Below, in pieces: positions 51,807-62,158 of a stretch of 64,000 bases of DNA. Within the stretch, counting starts at the first letter, position 1. Each line of letters begins with the position of its first letter. A model generated the notes under the pieces. The model was not told the DNA's origin and did not search any database. It worked only from the letters and a program-made list of their open reading frames with translations. Position numbers and translations under genes: made by a program. The stretch is from positions 11,683 to 75,682 of the forward strand of contig CAZCUR010000003.1 of assembly GCA_964501815.1 (NCBI GenBank), written 5' to 3'. Source of the DNA: Geothermobacter sp964501815 (GTDB lineage: Bacteria > Desulfobacterota > Desulfuromonadia > Desulfuromonadales > Geothermobacteraceae).

Positions 51807-53164
51807 AGGCAGACAGCACCATTGTCGCTCCGGCCACCCCCGCTGGTGAAGGGGGTCTTGCCGTCATCCGGTTGTCCGGTCCGCGGGCCGAGGCAATCCT
51901 GCGCGCCGTTTTTCAGCCTGCCCGTCTGCCCTGCCCTTTTGTCTCCCGGCATCTCTACTACGGTCACATCGTCGGCGCTGACGGCCCTGTCGATGAGGTT
52001 ATGGCGGTGCTGATGAAAGCTCCTGCCACGTTTACCCGGGAAGATGTTGCCGAAATTCACTGCCACGGCGGCCCTGCCATTGTCCGCAGGATACTGGAAC
52101 TGTGTCTGGACCATGGCGCGGTCATGGCTCGTCCAGGCGAGTTCACCCAGAGGGCCTTTCTCAACGGCCGTATTGACCTGGCTCAGGCGGAAGCCGTCGC
52201 GGCTCTGATTCATGCACGCAGCGAAGCGGCCCGACGCGTTGCCCTTGATCAGTTGGGCGGTCAACTCTCCCGGCAACTCGACCATATCAAAGCGCGGATT
52301 CTTGAACTTCTGGCCCATATCGAAACCCATATTGATTTTGTCGAGGAGGATATTGAATTTCCCCAGGCCGGGGAGTGGGAAGGGCGGATCGAACAGATCC
52401 TCTGCGAACTTCAGGACCTGTCTCGCAGTTATCGTACCGGTCGGATCCTTAAAGAAGGGCTTTCCATTCTCATTCTGGGAAAACCCAACGTTGGCAAGAG
52501 CTCGCTGCTCAACAGCCTGGTCGGACATGCGCGCGCCATCGTGACCGATTTGCCGGGAACGACCCGGGACATCATCGAAGAACAGCTCGTTGTGCGGGAT
52601 CTTCCGGTCCGTCTTATTGATACGGCCGGCATCCGACACACAGACGATCAGGTCGAGTTGGCCGGTATCGAACGTGCCCGCGACAAGGTCGCAACCGCTG
52701 ATCTGGTCCTTCTTTTGGTGGATGGCAGTCAGGACTGTGATCGCGACGATCTTCTCGTGGCTGAATTGGCGCCCGCAGACCGGACCCTGCTGGTGATCAA
52801 CAAAACCGACCTGGACAGCCGTCCCTTGCCCGACTGGTGTCACCCTTATCCTCAGGTTCGGATCAGTGCCAGGACGGGTGCCGGTCTTGAAGAACTGGAA
52901 AGAGCCATCGTTCGTCTTGCGCGGGGAAGCCACGTCGATGCGGATGAATCCCTGATTCTTTATGAACAAAGACACTACCAGGCTGTTCTACGCTGTATTC
53001 AGAATCTTGAGGGCTGTCTTGGGGGAATCAGACAGCAGCTCAGCCCTGAATTTATCGCCCTGGATGCACGCGCTGCCCTGGAATCACTCGGGGAAGTCAC
53101 AGGGGATGTGACCAGTGACGATATTCTGGACCAGATTTTCAGCCAGTTTTGTATCGGTAAATAA
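51803..53164 (+). CDS. mnmE: tRNA modification GTPase MnmE
   Basis: 453 residues from the TTG at 51803. The N-terminal tetrahydrofolate domain (STIVAPATPAGEGGLAVIRLSG), helical part, and the G domain with GKPNVGKSS (G1), TTRD (G2), DTAG (G3) and NKTD (G4) are present, ending in the hallmark CIGK. With MnmG it modifies wobble U34. TTG at 51803 is chosen because AGGA lies eight bases ahead and TTGA overlaps the jag stop; a TTG at 51785 is the alternative. Confidence 0.95.
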   Translation: MKADSTIVAPATPAGEGGLAVIRLSGPRAEAILRAVFQPARLPCPFVSRHLYYGHIVGADGPVDEVMAVLMKAPATFTREDVAEIHCHGGPAIVRRILELCLDHGAVMARPGEFTQRAFLNGRIDLAQAEAVAALIHARSEAARRVALDQLGGQLSRQLDHIKARILELLAHIETHIDFVEEDIEFPQAGEWEGRIEQILCELQDLSRSYRTGRILKEGLSILILGKPNVGKSSLLNSLVGHARAIVTDLPGTTRDIIEEQLVVRDLPVRLIDTAGIRHTDDQVELAGIERARDKVATADLVLLLVDGSQDCDRDDLLVAELAPADRTLLVINKTDLDSRPLPDWCHPYPQVRISARTGAGLEELERAIVRLARGSHVDADESLILYEQRHYQAVLRCIQNLEGCLGGIRQQLSPEFIALDARAALESLGEVTGDVTSDDILDQIFSQFCIGK

Positions 53165-53170
53165 ATCTGG

Positions 53171-53186
53171 TGTTCCACGTGGAACA
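53171..53186. promoter_or_regulatory. parS centromere site
   Basis: TGTTCCACGTGGAACA, a perfect 16-bp palindrome matching the bacterial parS consensus TGTTNCACGTGNAACA. It lies between mnmE and mnmG, about 2.7 kb from parA-parB, the usual neighbourhood for parS near the origin. ParB (56654-57526) is the expected ligand. Confidence 0.93.
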
Positions 53187-53238
53187 TTTCCCCAAGATAT
53201 AGTGTCTGACCGGTTATTCGCCCCCAAAAGGTAGCAAT

Positions 53239-55113
53239 ATGTTTGGTTACGGCAAAACCTATCAGGTCATCGTTGTTGGTGCCGGCCATGCGGGCTGTGA
53301 AGCGGCCCTGGCTGCGGCGCGCATGGGCTGCAGAACCCTGTTGTTGAATCTGAGCCTCGACAAGGTTGCGGAAATGTCCTGCAATCCGGCAATAGGCGGA
53401 CTGGCCAAGGGACACCTGGTACGGGAGATCGATGCGCTGGGCGGGCAGATGGGCCTGGCTATTGACGCGACGGGTATTCAGTTTCGCCGCCTGAATACCA
53501 AGAAGGGCCCGGCTGTCCGGGCGTCCCGGGCACAGGCGGACCGGCACGCCTACAGCCGTTATATGAAACATGTGGTCGAAAGCGAACCGAATCTGGACCT
53601 GAAACAGGGCGCGGTGGATGCTTTGCTGGTGGAGGGGGCAAGGGTTGCCGGGGTCCGGACCCGTGAAGGTTTGACATTTGCCGCTGAAACGGTGGTGTTG
53701 ACCACAGGGACCTTTATGCGGGGGTTGATTCATGTCGGCCTCAATCATTACCCCGGTGGTCGTGCAGGGGAGCCGCCTTCAGAGGGTTTGTCCGATTTTC
53801 TGCGGAGCCAGGGTCTGCGGGTGGGGAGACTGAAAACAGGGACCCCGGCCCGTCTGGATCGACGGACCATCGATTTCTCCGGCTTGGAACCACAGCCTGG
53901 AGATGACCCGCCCAAACCCTTTTCTTTTCTTCATGACGCGCTGCAGCGGCCGCAGGTCTGTTGCCATATCACCTACACCAATGAACGAACCCATGAATTG
54001 ATCCGGTCGGGGTTGGACCGCTCCCCGCTGTACAGTGGTGTGATCGAGGGGGTCGGACCGCGCTACTGCCCGTCCATTGAGGACAAGGTGGTGCGATTCC
54101 CGGACAAGGATCGGCATCAGATTTTTTTGGAACCGGAAGGTCTGGAGTGTGGGGAAGTTTATCCCAACGGGTTGTCGACCTCTCTGCCTCCCGATGTGCA
54201 GCTGAACTTTTTGCGGACCATACCGGGCCTGGAACAGGTTGAAATTATGCGTCCGGGCTATGCCATTGAGTACGATTATGTGGATCCAATCCAGCTGCGA
54301 CCGACCCTGGAAGTGCGTGGCATCGAAGGACTCTTTCACGCCGGACAAATAAACGGGACCTCGGGATATGAAGAGGCTGCTGCCCAGGGGCTGGTAGCCG
54401 GCATCAACGCATCGTGCAAGGTGTTGGGGTGTGAACCACTGGTGCTGCGCCGCGACCAGGCTTATATCGGGGTTCTGATCGATGATTTGGTCAACCTCGG
54501 AGCTCCGGAACCTTACCGGATGTTTACGTCCCGTGCTGAATACCGTCTGCTGTTGCGGGAAGATAATGCGGATCGCCGCCTGACACCCATTGGACGGAAC
54601 CTGGGGCTGGTGAAGGAAGAGCGCTGGCGCCGCTTCCAGCAAAAAATGGAACAGGTCGAGCGCGGGCGAAACCGCCTGGACCAGGTACGGATCCAACCCT
54701 CGGACCGCAGGAATACCGCCCTGCTGGGTCTGGACGATTTAAAACAGGGCCAAAGTCTGGCTGAGCTGTTGCGCCGTCCGGAGATAACCATGGAGTCGCT
54801 CAAAGCGGTGGATGCGGAATTGGGCGGTCTGTCGGATGAGGCACTCGAACAGCTGGAAATCGATATCAAATACCAGGGGTATATAGCCCGTCAGCAGGAG
54901 GATGTGGAGCGTTTCCGCCGCCTGGAAAAGGCGGTCATCCCGCCCGATTTCAGTTTCGCTCATATCGACGGCCTGTCTTTGGAGGTCAGGGAAAAACTGG
55001 AACGTCACAGACCGGAAACCCTGGGGCAGGCATCACGAATTCCGGGAATTACCCCGGCGGCTATCGCGGTTTTGTCCGTGCTTTTGCGCCGGGTGCAGGC
55101 AAACCATGAATGA
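53239..55113 (+). CDS. mnmG: tRNA uridine 5-carboxymethylaminomethyl modification enzyme MnmG
   Basis: 624 residues. FAD-binding VIVVGAGHAGCEAALAAARMG, then MSCNPAIGGLAKGHLVREID and AIDATGIQFRRLNTKKGPAVRASRAQ, and the C-terminal helical MnmE-binding part with GYIARQQEDVERF. It acts with MnmE on tRNA U34. AAAAGG precedes the ATG at 53239. Confidence 0.97.
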   Translation: MFGYGKTYQVIVVGAGHAGCEAALAAARMGCRTLLLNLSLDKVAEMSCNPAIGGLAKGHLVREIDALGGQMGLAIDATGIQFRRLNTKKGPAVRASRAQADRHAYSRYMKHVVESEPNLDLKQGAVDALLVEGARVAGVRTREGLTFAAETVVLTTGTFMRGLIHVGLNHYPGGRAGEPPSEGLSDFLRSQGLRVGRLKTGTPARLDRRTIDFSGLEPQPGDDPPKPFSFLHDALQRPQVCCHITYTNERTHELIRSGLDRSPLYSGVIEGVGPRYCPSIEDKVVRFPDKDRHQIFLEPEGLECGEVYPNGLSTSLPPDVQLNFLRTIPGLEQVEIMRPGYAIEYDYVDPIQLRPTLEVRGIEGLFHAGQINGTSGYEEAAAQGLVAGINASCKVLGCEPLVLRRDQAYIGVLIDDLVNLGAPEPYRMFTSRAEYRLLLREDNADRRLTPIGRNLGLVKEERWRRFQQKMEQVERGRNRLDQVRIQPSDRRNTALLGLDDLKQGQSLAELLRRPEITMESLKAVDAELGGLSDEALEQLEIDIKYQGYIARQQEDVERFRRLEKAVIPPDFSFAHIDGLSLEVREKLERHRPETLGQASRIPGITPAAIAVLSVLLRRVQANHE

Positions 55114-55750
55114 GCTGGATATCCTGGCCACGGGCCTGGAAAGATTGGGGCTTCCGGTTGACCAGACCCGGCTGCCATGCTTGCTCGAGTTTCTGGATCT
55201 GCTGGAAAAATGGAACCGGACTCACAACGTAACGGCGATTCGCGACCGCGGGGAGGCTCTGGAAAAGCATCTGCTTGATTCTCTCACCCCTTTGCCCCTG
55301 CTGCCTGTGGGGGCCAGTCTGCTTGATTTCGGTTCCGGGGCCGGCTTGCCCGGTCTGGTGCTCAAATTGTACCGTCCCGATCTGCGTCTCAGTTCCCTGG
55401 AGCCGGTGGGCAAAAAGGCGGTCTTTCAGCGCCAGGTGGTGCGCCATTTTCAGCTTGATCGGACGGACATTCATACCTGCCGACTGGAATCCTTTGCCGC
55501 GCGAAAAGAACGGAATCAGGGTTTTGACCGGGTTGTTTTCCGGGCGGTGGGACCGCCGGAACGCTATGCTGAGGCCGCCTGTCAGCTGTTGGCCGATCGG
55601 GGTCTGTTGCTCGCCATGAAAGGTCCCGGAGCCGATTGGGCCTGGGACAAATCTCTGGCACAGGGACGTCTGCGCCCGCTGAAAAAAATCGGATTCACCC
55701 TCCCCTATTCCGGCTCGGAACGAAGCCTTTTGGTGTGGGAAAAGCTGTAA
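55106..55750 (+). CDS. rsmG: 16S rRNA (guanine(527)-N(7))-methyltransferase RsmG
   Basis: 214 residues. FLDLLEKWNRTHNVTAIRDRGEALEKHLLDSL and the SAM motif ASLLDFGSGAGLPGLVLKLYRPDLRLSSLEPVGKK are clear. It starts with an eight-base overlap on mnmG, the standard mnmG-rsmG arrangement. The 135 bases after it (55751-55885) hold no gene and no terminator seen; parA probably has its own promoter or is read through. Confidence 0.94.
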   Translation: MNELDILATGLERLGLPVDQTRLPCLLEFLDLLEKWNRTHNVTAIRDRGEALEKHLLDSLTPLPLLPVGASLLDFGSGAGLPGLVLKLYRPDLRLSSLEPVGKKAVFQRQVVRHFQLDRTDIHTCRLESFAARKERNQGFDRVVFRAVGPPERYAEAACQLLADRGLLLAMKGPGADWAWDKSLAQGRLRPLKKIGFTLPYSGSERSLLVWEKL

Positions 55751-55885
55751 ATCCGGCAGGTTGAGACGGTTTCGGCCGGGCGTGTCGTGGCGCCGGCCAA
55801 CGTCATGATGCGCCGCTAGGGGCTTCAACACCAGGTGCGATTATGATAACCTGTCGCACCGATTTGCCTGAAAGAGGTCACTGCT

Positions 55886-56650
55886 ATGGCACAGATTATT
55901 GCGATCGCCAACCAAAAGGGAGGGGTCGGCAAGACGACGACGGCCGTCAACCTGTCAGCATCCCTTGCTGCAGCGGAAAAGAAAACCCTTCTGGTCGACA
56001 TGGACCCCCAGGGGAATGCCACCAGCGGTGTGGGGCTGGACAAGAACGACCTGGAACTGACCATTTATCATGGTCTTCTGGGCGAATGCACGGCCGCGGA
56101 AGTTTTGCGTCCGACCCAGCTGGAGCATCTGTCAGTGATGCCGGCGACTCCGGATCTGATCGGTGCCGAAGTGGAGCTGGTGTCCGCCATTGCCAGGGAG
56201 AAGAAGCTCAAGGCGCTGCTCACAGAGGTCGAGGATGAATTCGATTATATTCTCATCGATTGTCCTCCGTCTCTCGGGCTTCTGACCGTCAATGCCCTGA
56301 CAGCGGCGAACAAGGTCCTGATCCCCATGCAGTGCGAGTATTACGCCATGGAGGGATTGAGCCAACTGCTCAATACCATCTCATTGATCCGGCAGGAGCT
56401 CAATCCCCGTCTGGCTCTTGATTACATCTTGCTGACCATGTTCGACGGTCGCAACAATCTGTCCCACCAGGTCGGTGACGAAATCCGCAATCATTTTCCG
56501 GACCAGTTGTGCCAAACGGTCATCCCGCGCAATATCCGGTTGTCAGAGGCCCCCAGTCATGGCCTGCCGGTTCTCCTCTATGATATTGCTTCCAAAGGAG
56601 CGCAGGCCTATCTCGACCTGGCCCGGGAAATTATTCAGACAGAGGTTTGA
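55886..56650 (+). CDS. parA: Chromosome-partitioning ATPase ParA
   Basis: 254 residues. Deviant Walker A IANQKGGVGKTTTAVNLSA with the signature lysine, VDMDPQGNATSGVG, IDCPPSLGLLTVNAL (Walker B) and IPMQCEYYAMEGLSQLL. It drives origin segregation with ParB. It is four bases upstream of parB. Confidence 0.96.
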   Translation: MAQIIAIANQKGGVGKTTTAVNLSASLAAAEKKTLLVDMDPQGNATSGVGLDKNDLELTIYHGLLGECTAAEVLRPTQLEHLSVMPATPDLIGAEVELVSAIAREKKLKALLTEVEDEFDYILIDCPPSLGLLTVNALTAANKVLIPMQCEYYAMEGLSQLLNTISLIRQELNPRLALDYILLTMFDGRNNLSHQVGDEIRNHFPDQLCQTVIPRNIRLSEAPSHGLPVLLYDIASKGAQAYLDLAREIIQTEV

Positions 56651-56653
56651 CAA

Positions 56654-57526
56654 ATGGCCAAACGTCCCGCACTCGGCAAGGGCATTGGTGCCCTGATCAG
56701 CAGCGCTGCAACGTCTTCGACCAGTGACAAGGCCGGATCAAGCAAATATTTTCTGTGTCCCATCGAGGATTTGAAGCCGCACGGCAAACAGCCGCGCAAG
56801 ACCTTCGATGACGCCAAAATGGCGGAGCTGGTCGCTTCGATCCGGGAAAAGGGCGTCATTCAACCCCTGGTGGTGCGCAAGCTGGATGACAGTTACCAGA
56901 TTATCGCCGGGGAACGCCGCTGGCGTGCCGCCCAAAAGGCGGGGCTCAAGGAAGTTCCCGTGGTCATTCAGGATGTTTCCGAGGACTGGGCCCTGGAAAT
57001 GGCCCTGATCGAAAACATCCAGCGGGAAGACCTGAATCCCATCGAGGAAGCGGAAGCCTACCGGCACCTGATGGAAGCGTTCGATCTGTCCCAGGAGGAA
57101 GTGGCCAAACGTGTCGGCCGGGAACGGTCGACGGTGGCCAATATGCTGCGCCTGCTCAAGCTGCCCGGTCAGGTCCGCAGTGACGTGATTTCCGGCGATT
57201 TGACCATGGGTCATGCCCGTGCCTTGCTGGGTCTGGAGGAAGAGGAAGATATCCTCGAGGCCCGGGACCAGGTGATCGCCCGCAAACTTTCGGTGCGTGA
57301 ATGTGAGGCCCTGGTCAAAAAAATCAAAACCTTCGGCAAACCGAACCGCGACAAGACCGAACCTGCGCCGGTGGACCCGGAGCTGAAGCGGTTGGAAGAG
57401 GAGCTGAAGCGCGCCCTGGGAACCCAGGTGCGCCTGCAGCCGCGCGGCAAGGGTGGCAAGCTGGAAATAACCTATTTTTCGCCAGAGGAACTTGAGCGCA
57501 TCCTGGCCATTTTGGGTGTGGAATAG
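56654..57526 (+). CDS. parB: Chromosome-partitioning protein ParB
   Basis: 290 residues. N-terminal ParA-activating tail (MAKRPALGKGIGALIS), the CTP-binding region with GERRWRAAQKAG and the ENIQREDLNPIEEAEAY box, the HTH LSQEEVAKRVGRERSTVANML that reads parS, and a C-terminal dimer domain. A parS site is present at 53171-53186. Confidence 0.96.
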   Translation: MAKRPALGKGIGALISSAATSSTSDKAGSSKYFLCPIEDLKPHGKQPRKTFDDAKMAELVASIREKGVIQPLVVRKLDDSYQIIAGERRWRAAQKAGLKEVPVVIQDVSEDWALEMALIENIQREDLNPIEEAEAYRHLMEAFDLSQEEVAKRVGRERSTVANMLRLLKLPGQVRSDVISGDLTMGHARALLGLEEEEDILEARDQVIARKLSVRECEALVKKIKTFGKPNRDKTEPAPVDPELKRLEEELKRALGTQVRLQPRGKGGKLEITYFSPEELERILAILGVE

Positions 57527-57547
57527 AGCGGGCTGGACAGGTAAAGG

Positions 57548-57928
57548 ATGAAGATGAAAAAGTCACAGACGCCCGAAAAAGGTGATATCAGGGCCTTTCT
57601 TGGACCGGGCAGCAGTTTCGAAGGCAAGCTGGTCTTTGACGAGATCGTCCGTATCGACGGGCGTTTCAAGGGTGAAATCGTCAGCAGGGATACCCTTATT
57701 GTCGGCAGCGACGCGGATATCGAAGCTGAAATAGAGGTCGGCACCCTGGTCCTTTCGGGGCGGTACAAGGGCAATGTCCGCGCCGCCACCAAAGTCGACT
57801 TGCGCGCCCCGGCACAGGTTGAAGGGCATATCACCACACCCGTGCTTGTGGTTGAAGAAGGGGTGCTGCTCAATGCCCAGTTGCAGATGGGCGATACCGT
57901 AGCTGCCAAATCAACTGGGGAAAAATAG
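57548..57928 (+). CDS. Bactofilin
   Basis: 126 residues with the right-handed beta-helix core typical of polymerising bactofilins: GSSFEGKLVFDEIVRIDGRFKGEIVS, VGTLVLSGRYKGNVRAATKVDLRAPAQVEGHI. Bactofilins form cytoskeletal filaments; in myxobacteria and others they help place the ParABS machinery. Position right after parB supports such a role. Confidence 0.93.
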   Translation: MKMKKSQTPEKGDIRAFLGPGSSFEGKLVFDEIVRIDGRFKGEIVSRDTLIVGSDADIEAEIEVGTLVLSGRYKGNVRAATKVDLRAPAQVEGHITTPVLVVEEGVLLNAQLQMGDTVAAKSTGEK

Positions 57929-58021
57929 CCGGACAGGGTGGTATGGGTAACGGCCCGGAGGCGGGATGATGCGTCCGGGCGCTGTTGCGGATTTTTCTGC
58001 AACGGATGGCAAAACAGCGTC

Positions 58022-58051
58022 TTGACAGCCGTCGGGGCCTGTGTTTAGTAT
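58022..58051 (+). promoter_or_regulatory. Sigma-70 type promoter for the atp operon
   Basis: Perfect TTGACA (58022-58027), an 18-base spacer and TAGTAT (58046-58051). The spacer is also the 5' arm of the upstream operon's terminator. Confidence 0.6.
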
Positions 58052-58082
58052 TCGCTGATTTGCCGCGACGGCTTTTTTTTAA
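58028..58082 (+). terminator. Intrinsic terminator after the parAB-bactofilin unit, overlapping the atp promoter
   Basis: GCCGTCG (58028-58034) pairs with CGACGGC (58066-58072) with a long loop, followed by a run of T from 58073. RNA begun at the atp promoter would lack the 5' arm and escape. The remaining 218-base gap holds only a weak TTGCGG/CTGCAA hairpin and the tandem GTATAC-T-GTATAC (about 58098-58110). Confidence 0.6.
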
Positions 58083-58146
58083 TCCCCGGCGGACTTGTAT
58101 ACTGTATACCAGCCGGAAATGAGACGGCCAGAACAGAGGTTGACCC

Positions 58147-58575
58147 GTGATAAGTATCGATCTGACGCTCGTTATCCAGTTTATCAACTTCATCATCCTC
58201 ATGGTGCTGCTCAACCTGATCCTTTTCCGACCCCTGCGTCGTGTTTTGCAGGAACGTCGGGAATTGATCGAGGGCGGCAAGGCAAGAGCCGAGGAGCTTG
58301 AGACCGCCATTCAGGAAAAGCTCGCCCGCTACGAGGAGCAGCTTCAGGAGGCGCGTCTGAAAGGGAGCCAGGAGCGTGCGCAACTGCGTCAGGCGGCCCA
58401 GGAGGAAGAGGCCAAAATCCTTGCTGCGGCACATGACGAAGCGAATACCAGCCTGAAGAAAATCAAGGAACAGGTTGCGGCGGAGGCGGAAACGGCTCGT
58501 CAGGCTCTGCAGGCCGAAACCGAGGCCATTGCCGCCCAGATAGCCAGCCGGGTTCTTGGGAGGTCCCTGTCGTGA
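58147..58575 (+). CDS. atpX: F-type ATP synthase subunit b'
   Basis: 142 residues. One N-terminal membrane helix (LVIQFINFIILMVLLNLILF) and a long charged helix (about 30-140) forming half of the peripheral stalk. The start is GTG at 58147 with AGAGG upstream. Two b-type genes side by side (b' and b) are typical of phototrophs and of many deltaproteobacteria. Its stop overlaps the next start (GTGA). Confidence 0.88.
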   Translation: MISIDLTLVIQFINFIILMVLLNLILFRPLRRVLQERRELIEGGKARAEELETAIQEKLARYEEQLQEARLKGSQERAQLRQAAQEEEAKILAAAHDEANTSLKKIKEQVAAEAETARQALQAETEAIAAQIASRVLGRSLS

Positions 58576-59156
58576 AACAAAAGAGCATCAAGACATTGCT
58601 GTTGAGCACAGCTCTGGTTCTTCTCTGCGTCGGTGCTGCGGTCGCTTCCGGCGGCGAGCACCATGCCGACAGTGGGGTTCTGCTCAAGGACTTCCTCTGG
58701 CGCTGCCTGAATTTCGCCGTCACCATCGGTTTGCTGGCTTATTTTGTGACCAAGCCGATGCGCAAAGGGCTGGCCGGTCGCACGGAACAGATTGCGGCCA
58801 GTCTGGAAGAGGCGGAAAAACTGCGCACGGAGGCTGAGGCCCGTTACGCCGAGATAGAGAAAAAGCTGGCGAATGCCAGTGAGCAGATTGCGACCATCCA
58901 GCAGGAACTGCGCGCCGACGGTGAGCGGGAGAAGGAGAAGATTCTGGCCGAAGCCAGGGCTATGGCTGAAAAAATCCGCAGCGAAGCGCAGAAGTCGGCG
59001 GAAATGGAAATCGCCCGTGCCCGCAGACAGTTGCAGGCCGAGGCTTCGCGCATGGCCGTGGAGATCGCAGAGAAGCTGCTGCGGGAAAAATGCGAGGACA
59101 GCGATCAGGTTCGTCTGGTCGATGAATACATTCAGAAGGTGGGAGAACTACATTGA
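58572..59156 (+). CDS. atpF: F-type ATP synthase subunit b
   Basis: 194 residues. It begins with a signal-like helix (LLLSTALVLLCVGAAVAS), then a second hydrophobic helix (FLWRCLNFAVTIGLLAYFV) and a long coiled stalk (EEAEKLRTEAEARYAEIEKKL...). GTG start at 58572, four-base overlap with atpX. The a and c subunit genes (atpB, atpE) are not in the window and are presumably elsewhere. Confidence 0.92.
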   Translation: MKQKSIKTLLLSTALVLLCVGAAVASGGEHHADSGVLLKDFLWRCLNFAVTIGLLAYFVTKPMRKGLAGRTEQIAASLEEAEKLRTEAEARYAEIEKKLANASEQIATIQQELRADGEREKEKILAEARAMAEKIRSEAQKSAEMEIARARRQLQAEASRMAVEIAEKLLREKCEDSDQVRLVDEYIQKVGELH

Positions 59157-59695
59157 GTAGCAGTGCTGTTGCCAAACGTTACGCCCGAGCCCTGGTCGGA
59201 ATCGGCGCAGAGCGGAAACTGGTGGAACAGTTTGACGAGGAGCTGACAAAGGTGCGCGAAGCCTTTGCTTCGGAGGCCTTTTTGCGCCTGCTTCTGGAAA
59301 GCCCCACCTTCCCGCTCGCCAAAAAGAAGGCGATTCTGGCCGACCTGGTTGAAACGCTCAAGCTGTCGGATGGAATGAGAGCTTTTCTTGGCTTGCTGCT
59401 GGAGAAGGACCGTATCGGTTTTCTCGAGCAGATTGCTGAAATGTATCGTCATTTGGCGGATGATCTGGCCGGTGTCCAGCGGGCCCGGGTTATCAGTGCC
59501 GTGGCCCTTGACGACAGGCAGCAGCAGGCCATCCGCCAGAGTCTGGAGAAGCAGACCGGCAAAACCATTGAGCTGACCGTCGACGTCAACCCGGAGCTGA
59601 TTGGAGGCATCCAGGTCGAAATCGCCGGCCGCCTGTTTGACGCCAGCCTGAAGACACAGCTGAAACGCATTGAAGATACCTTAAAAAAGGGGTGA
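59153..59695 (+). CDS. atpH: F-type ATP synthase subunit delta
   Basis: 180 residues. KRYARALVGIGAERK at the start and IQVEIAGRLFDASLKTQLKRI near the end are the OSCP/delta signature. It joins the stator to F1. TTG start at 59153 overlaps the atpF stop (TTGA), with GGGAG upstream. Confidence 0.95.
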   Translation: MSSSAVAKRYARALVGIGAERKLVEQFDEELTKVREAFASEAFLRLLLESPTFPLAKKKAILADLVETLKLSDGMRAFLGLLLEKDRIGFLEQIAEMYRHLADDLAGVQRARVISAVALDDRQQQAIRQSLEKQTGKTIELTVDVNPELIGGIQVEIAGRLFDASLKTQLKRIEDTLKKG

Positions 59696-59704
59696 GAAGG
59701 TCCT

Positions 59705-61213
59705 ATGGAAATCAGAGCAGAAGAGATCAGCGCGATCATCAGAAAGCAGATTGAGAACTTCGGTCGCGAGGTTGAAGTCAGCGAGACCGGAACCATCATT
59801 TCCGTCGGTGACGGTATCGCCCGCATCCATGGTCTGGACAAGGCCATGGCCGGCGAGCTGCTGGAGTTCCCCGGAAACACCATGGGGATGGTCCTCAACC
59901 TGGAGGAGGACAATGTCGGTGCCGCTATCCTTGGTGAAGCTCACCACATCAAGGAAGGTGACACCGTCAAGCGCACCGAACGGATCGTTCAGGTTCCCGT
60001 CGGCGAGGGCCTTCTCGGACGCGTGGTTAACGGCATTGGTATTCCGATTGACGGCCAGGGTGAAATCGACAGCAACGACTTCCGCAAGGTCGAAATCAAG
60101 GCCCCCGGCATTGTCGCCCGCAAGTCGGTTCACGAGCCGATGCAGACGGGGCTCAAGGCTATCGACTCGATGGTTCCCATCGGGCGTGGTCAGCGTGAGC
60201 TGATCATCGGCGACCGTCAGACCGGTAAAACCGCCGTCGCCGTCGACGCCATTATCAACCAGAAGGGCCAGAACATGATCTGCATCTACGTCGCCATCGG
60301 CCAGAAACGGTCGACGGTGGCGCAGGTGGTGGACAAGCTGAAGAAGCATGGCGCCATGGACTACACCATCGTGGTCGCGGCGACCGCTTCGGACCCTGCC
60401 CCGCTGCAGTTCATCGCTCCCTATACCGGCGTCACCATGGGCGAGTACTTCCGTGACAACGGCAAGCACGCGCTGATCATCTACGATGACCTTTCCAAGC
60501 AGGCCGTCGCCTACCGCCAGCTTTCCCTGCTGCTGCGCCGTCCGCCCGGACGCGAGGCCTATCCGGGTGACGTCTTCTACCTGCACAGCCGTCTGCTTGA
60601 GCGTGCCGCGAAACTGAATGATGACCTTGGCGCCGGTTCGCTCACCGCTCTGCCGATTATTGAAACCCAGGCCGGGGACGTTTCCGCCTATATTCCGACC
60701 AACGTCATTTCCATTACCGACGGCCAGATTTTCCTGGAAACGGACCTGTTCTACTCCGGTGTCCGCCCGGCTATCAACGTCGGTCTGTCGGTCTCCCGCG
60801 TCGGCGGCAGCGCCCAGATCAAGGCGATGAAGCAGGTCGCCGGTACCCTGCGTCTGTCCCTGGCCCAGTACCGTGAGATGGCGGCCTTTGCCCAGTTCGG
60901 CTCCGACCTCGACGCAGCCACCCAGCGTCAGCTCAACCGCGGCGCGCGCCTGGTCGAGATCCTCAAGCAGGGACAGTATCAGCCGATGCCGGTCGCCAAG
61001 CAGGTTGTCGCCATCTACGCGGCCAACAACGGTTATGTCGACGACTACCCGGTGACCGCGGTTCAGCGCTACGAGAAGGAAATGCTCGAATTCATCGAAA
61101 GCCGTCATCCGGATATCTTTAAGGACCTGACGGAGAAAAAGGCGATTGATGATGACCTTGAAGGGCGCATCAAAGCGGCACTGGATGAATTCAAGGGCCA
61201 GTTTGCAGCCTGA
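59705..61213 (+). CDS. atpA: F-type ATP synthase subunit alpha
   Basis: 502 residues, normal length. Walker A ELIIGDRQTGKTAVAVDAI, ALIIYDDLSKQAVAYRQLSLL and RPAINVGLSVSRVGGSAQ (the P-S-V-S-R-V-like signature). It is a non-catalytic nucleotide-binding F1 subunit. The gene has strong codon bias toward GC-ending codons, as expected for high expression. Confidence 0.98.
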   Translation: MEIRAEEISAIIRKQIENFGREVEVSETGTIISVGDGIARIHGLDKAMAGELLEFPGNTMGMVLNLEEDNVGAAILGEAHHIKEGDTVKRTERIVQVPVGEGLLGRVVNGIGIPIDGQGEIDSNDFRKVEIKAPGIVARKSVHEPMQTGLKAIDSMVPIGRGQRELIIGDRQTGKTAVAVDAIINQKGQNMICIYVAIGQKRSTVAQVVDKLKKHGAMDYTIVVAATASDPAPLQFIAPYTGVTMGEYFRDNGKHALIIYDDLSKQAVAYRQLSLLLRRPPGREAYPGDVFYLHSRLLERAAKLNDDLGAGSLTALPIIETQAGDVSAYIPTNVISITDGQIFLETDLFYSGVRPAINVGLSVSRVGGSAQIKAMKQVAGTLRLSLAQYREMAAFAQFGSDLDAATQRQLNRGARLVEILKQGQYQPMPVAKQVVAIYAANNGYVDDYPVTAVQRYEKEMLEFIESRHPDIFKDLTEKKAIDDDLEGRIKAALDEFKGQFAA

Positions 61214-61238
61214 TAACATTCGGCAAAAGGTGGGATAA

Positions 61239-62102
<864 letters not shown>

Positions 62103-62158
62103 CGCTGTCAGCTTGGAAAGATATCGTTTTTACGAAAGAAGCGGAGGAACGGTTCACC

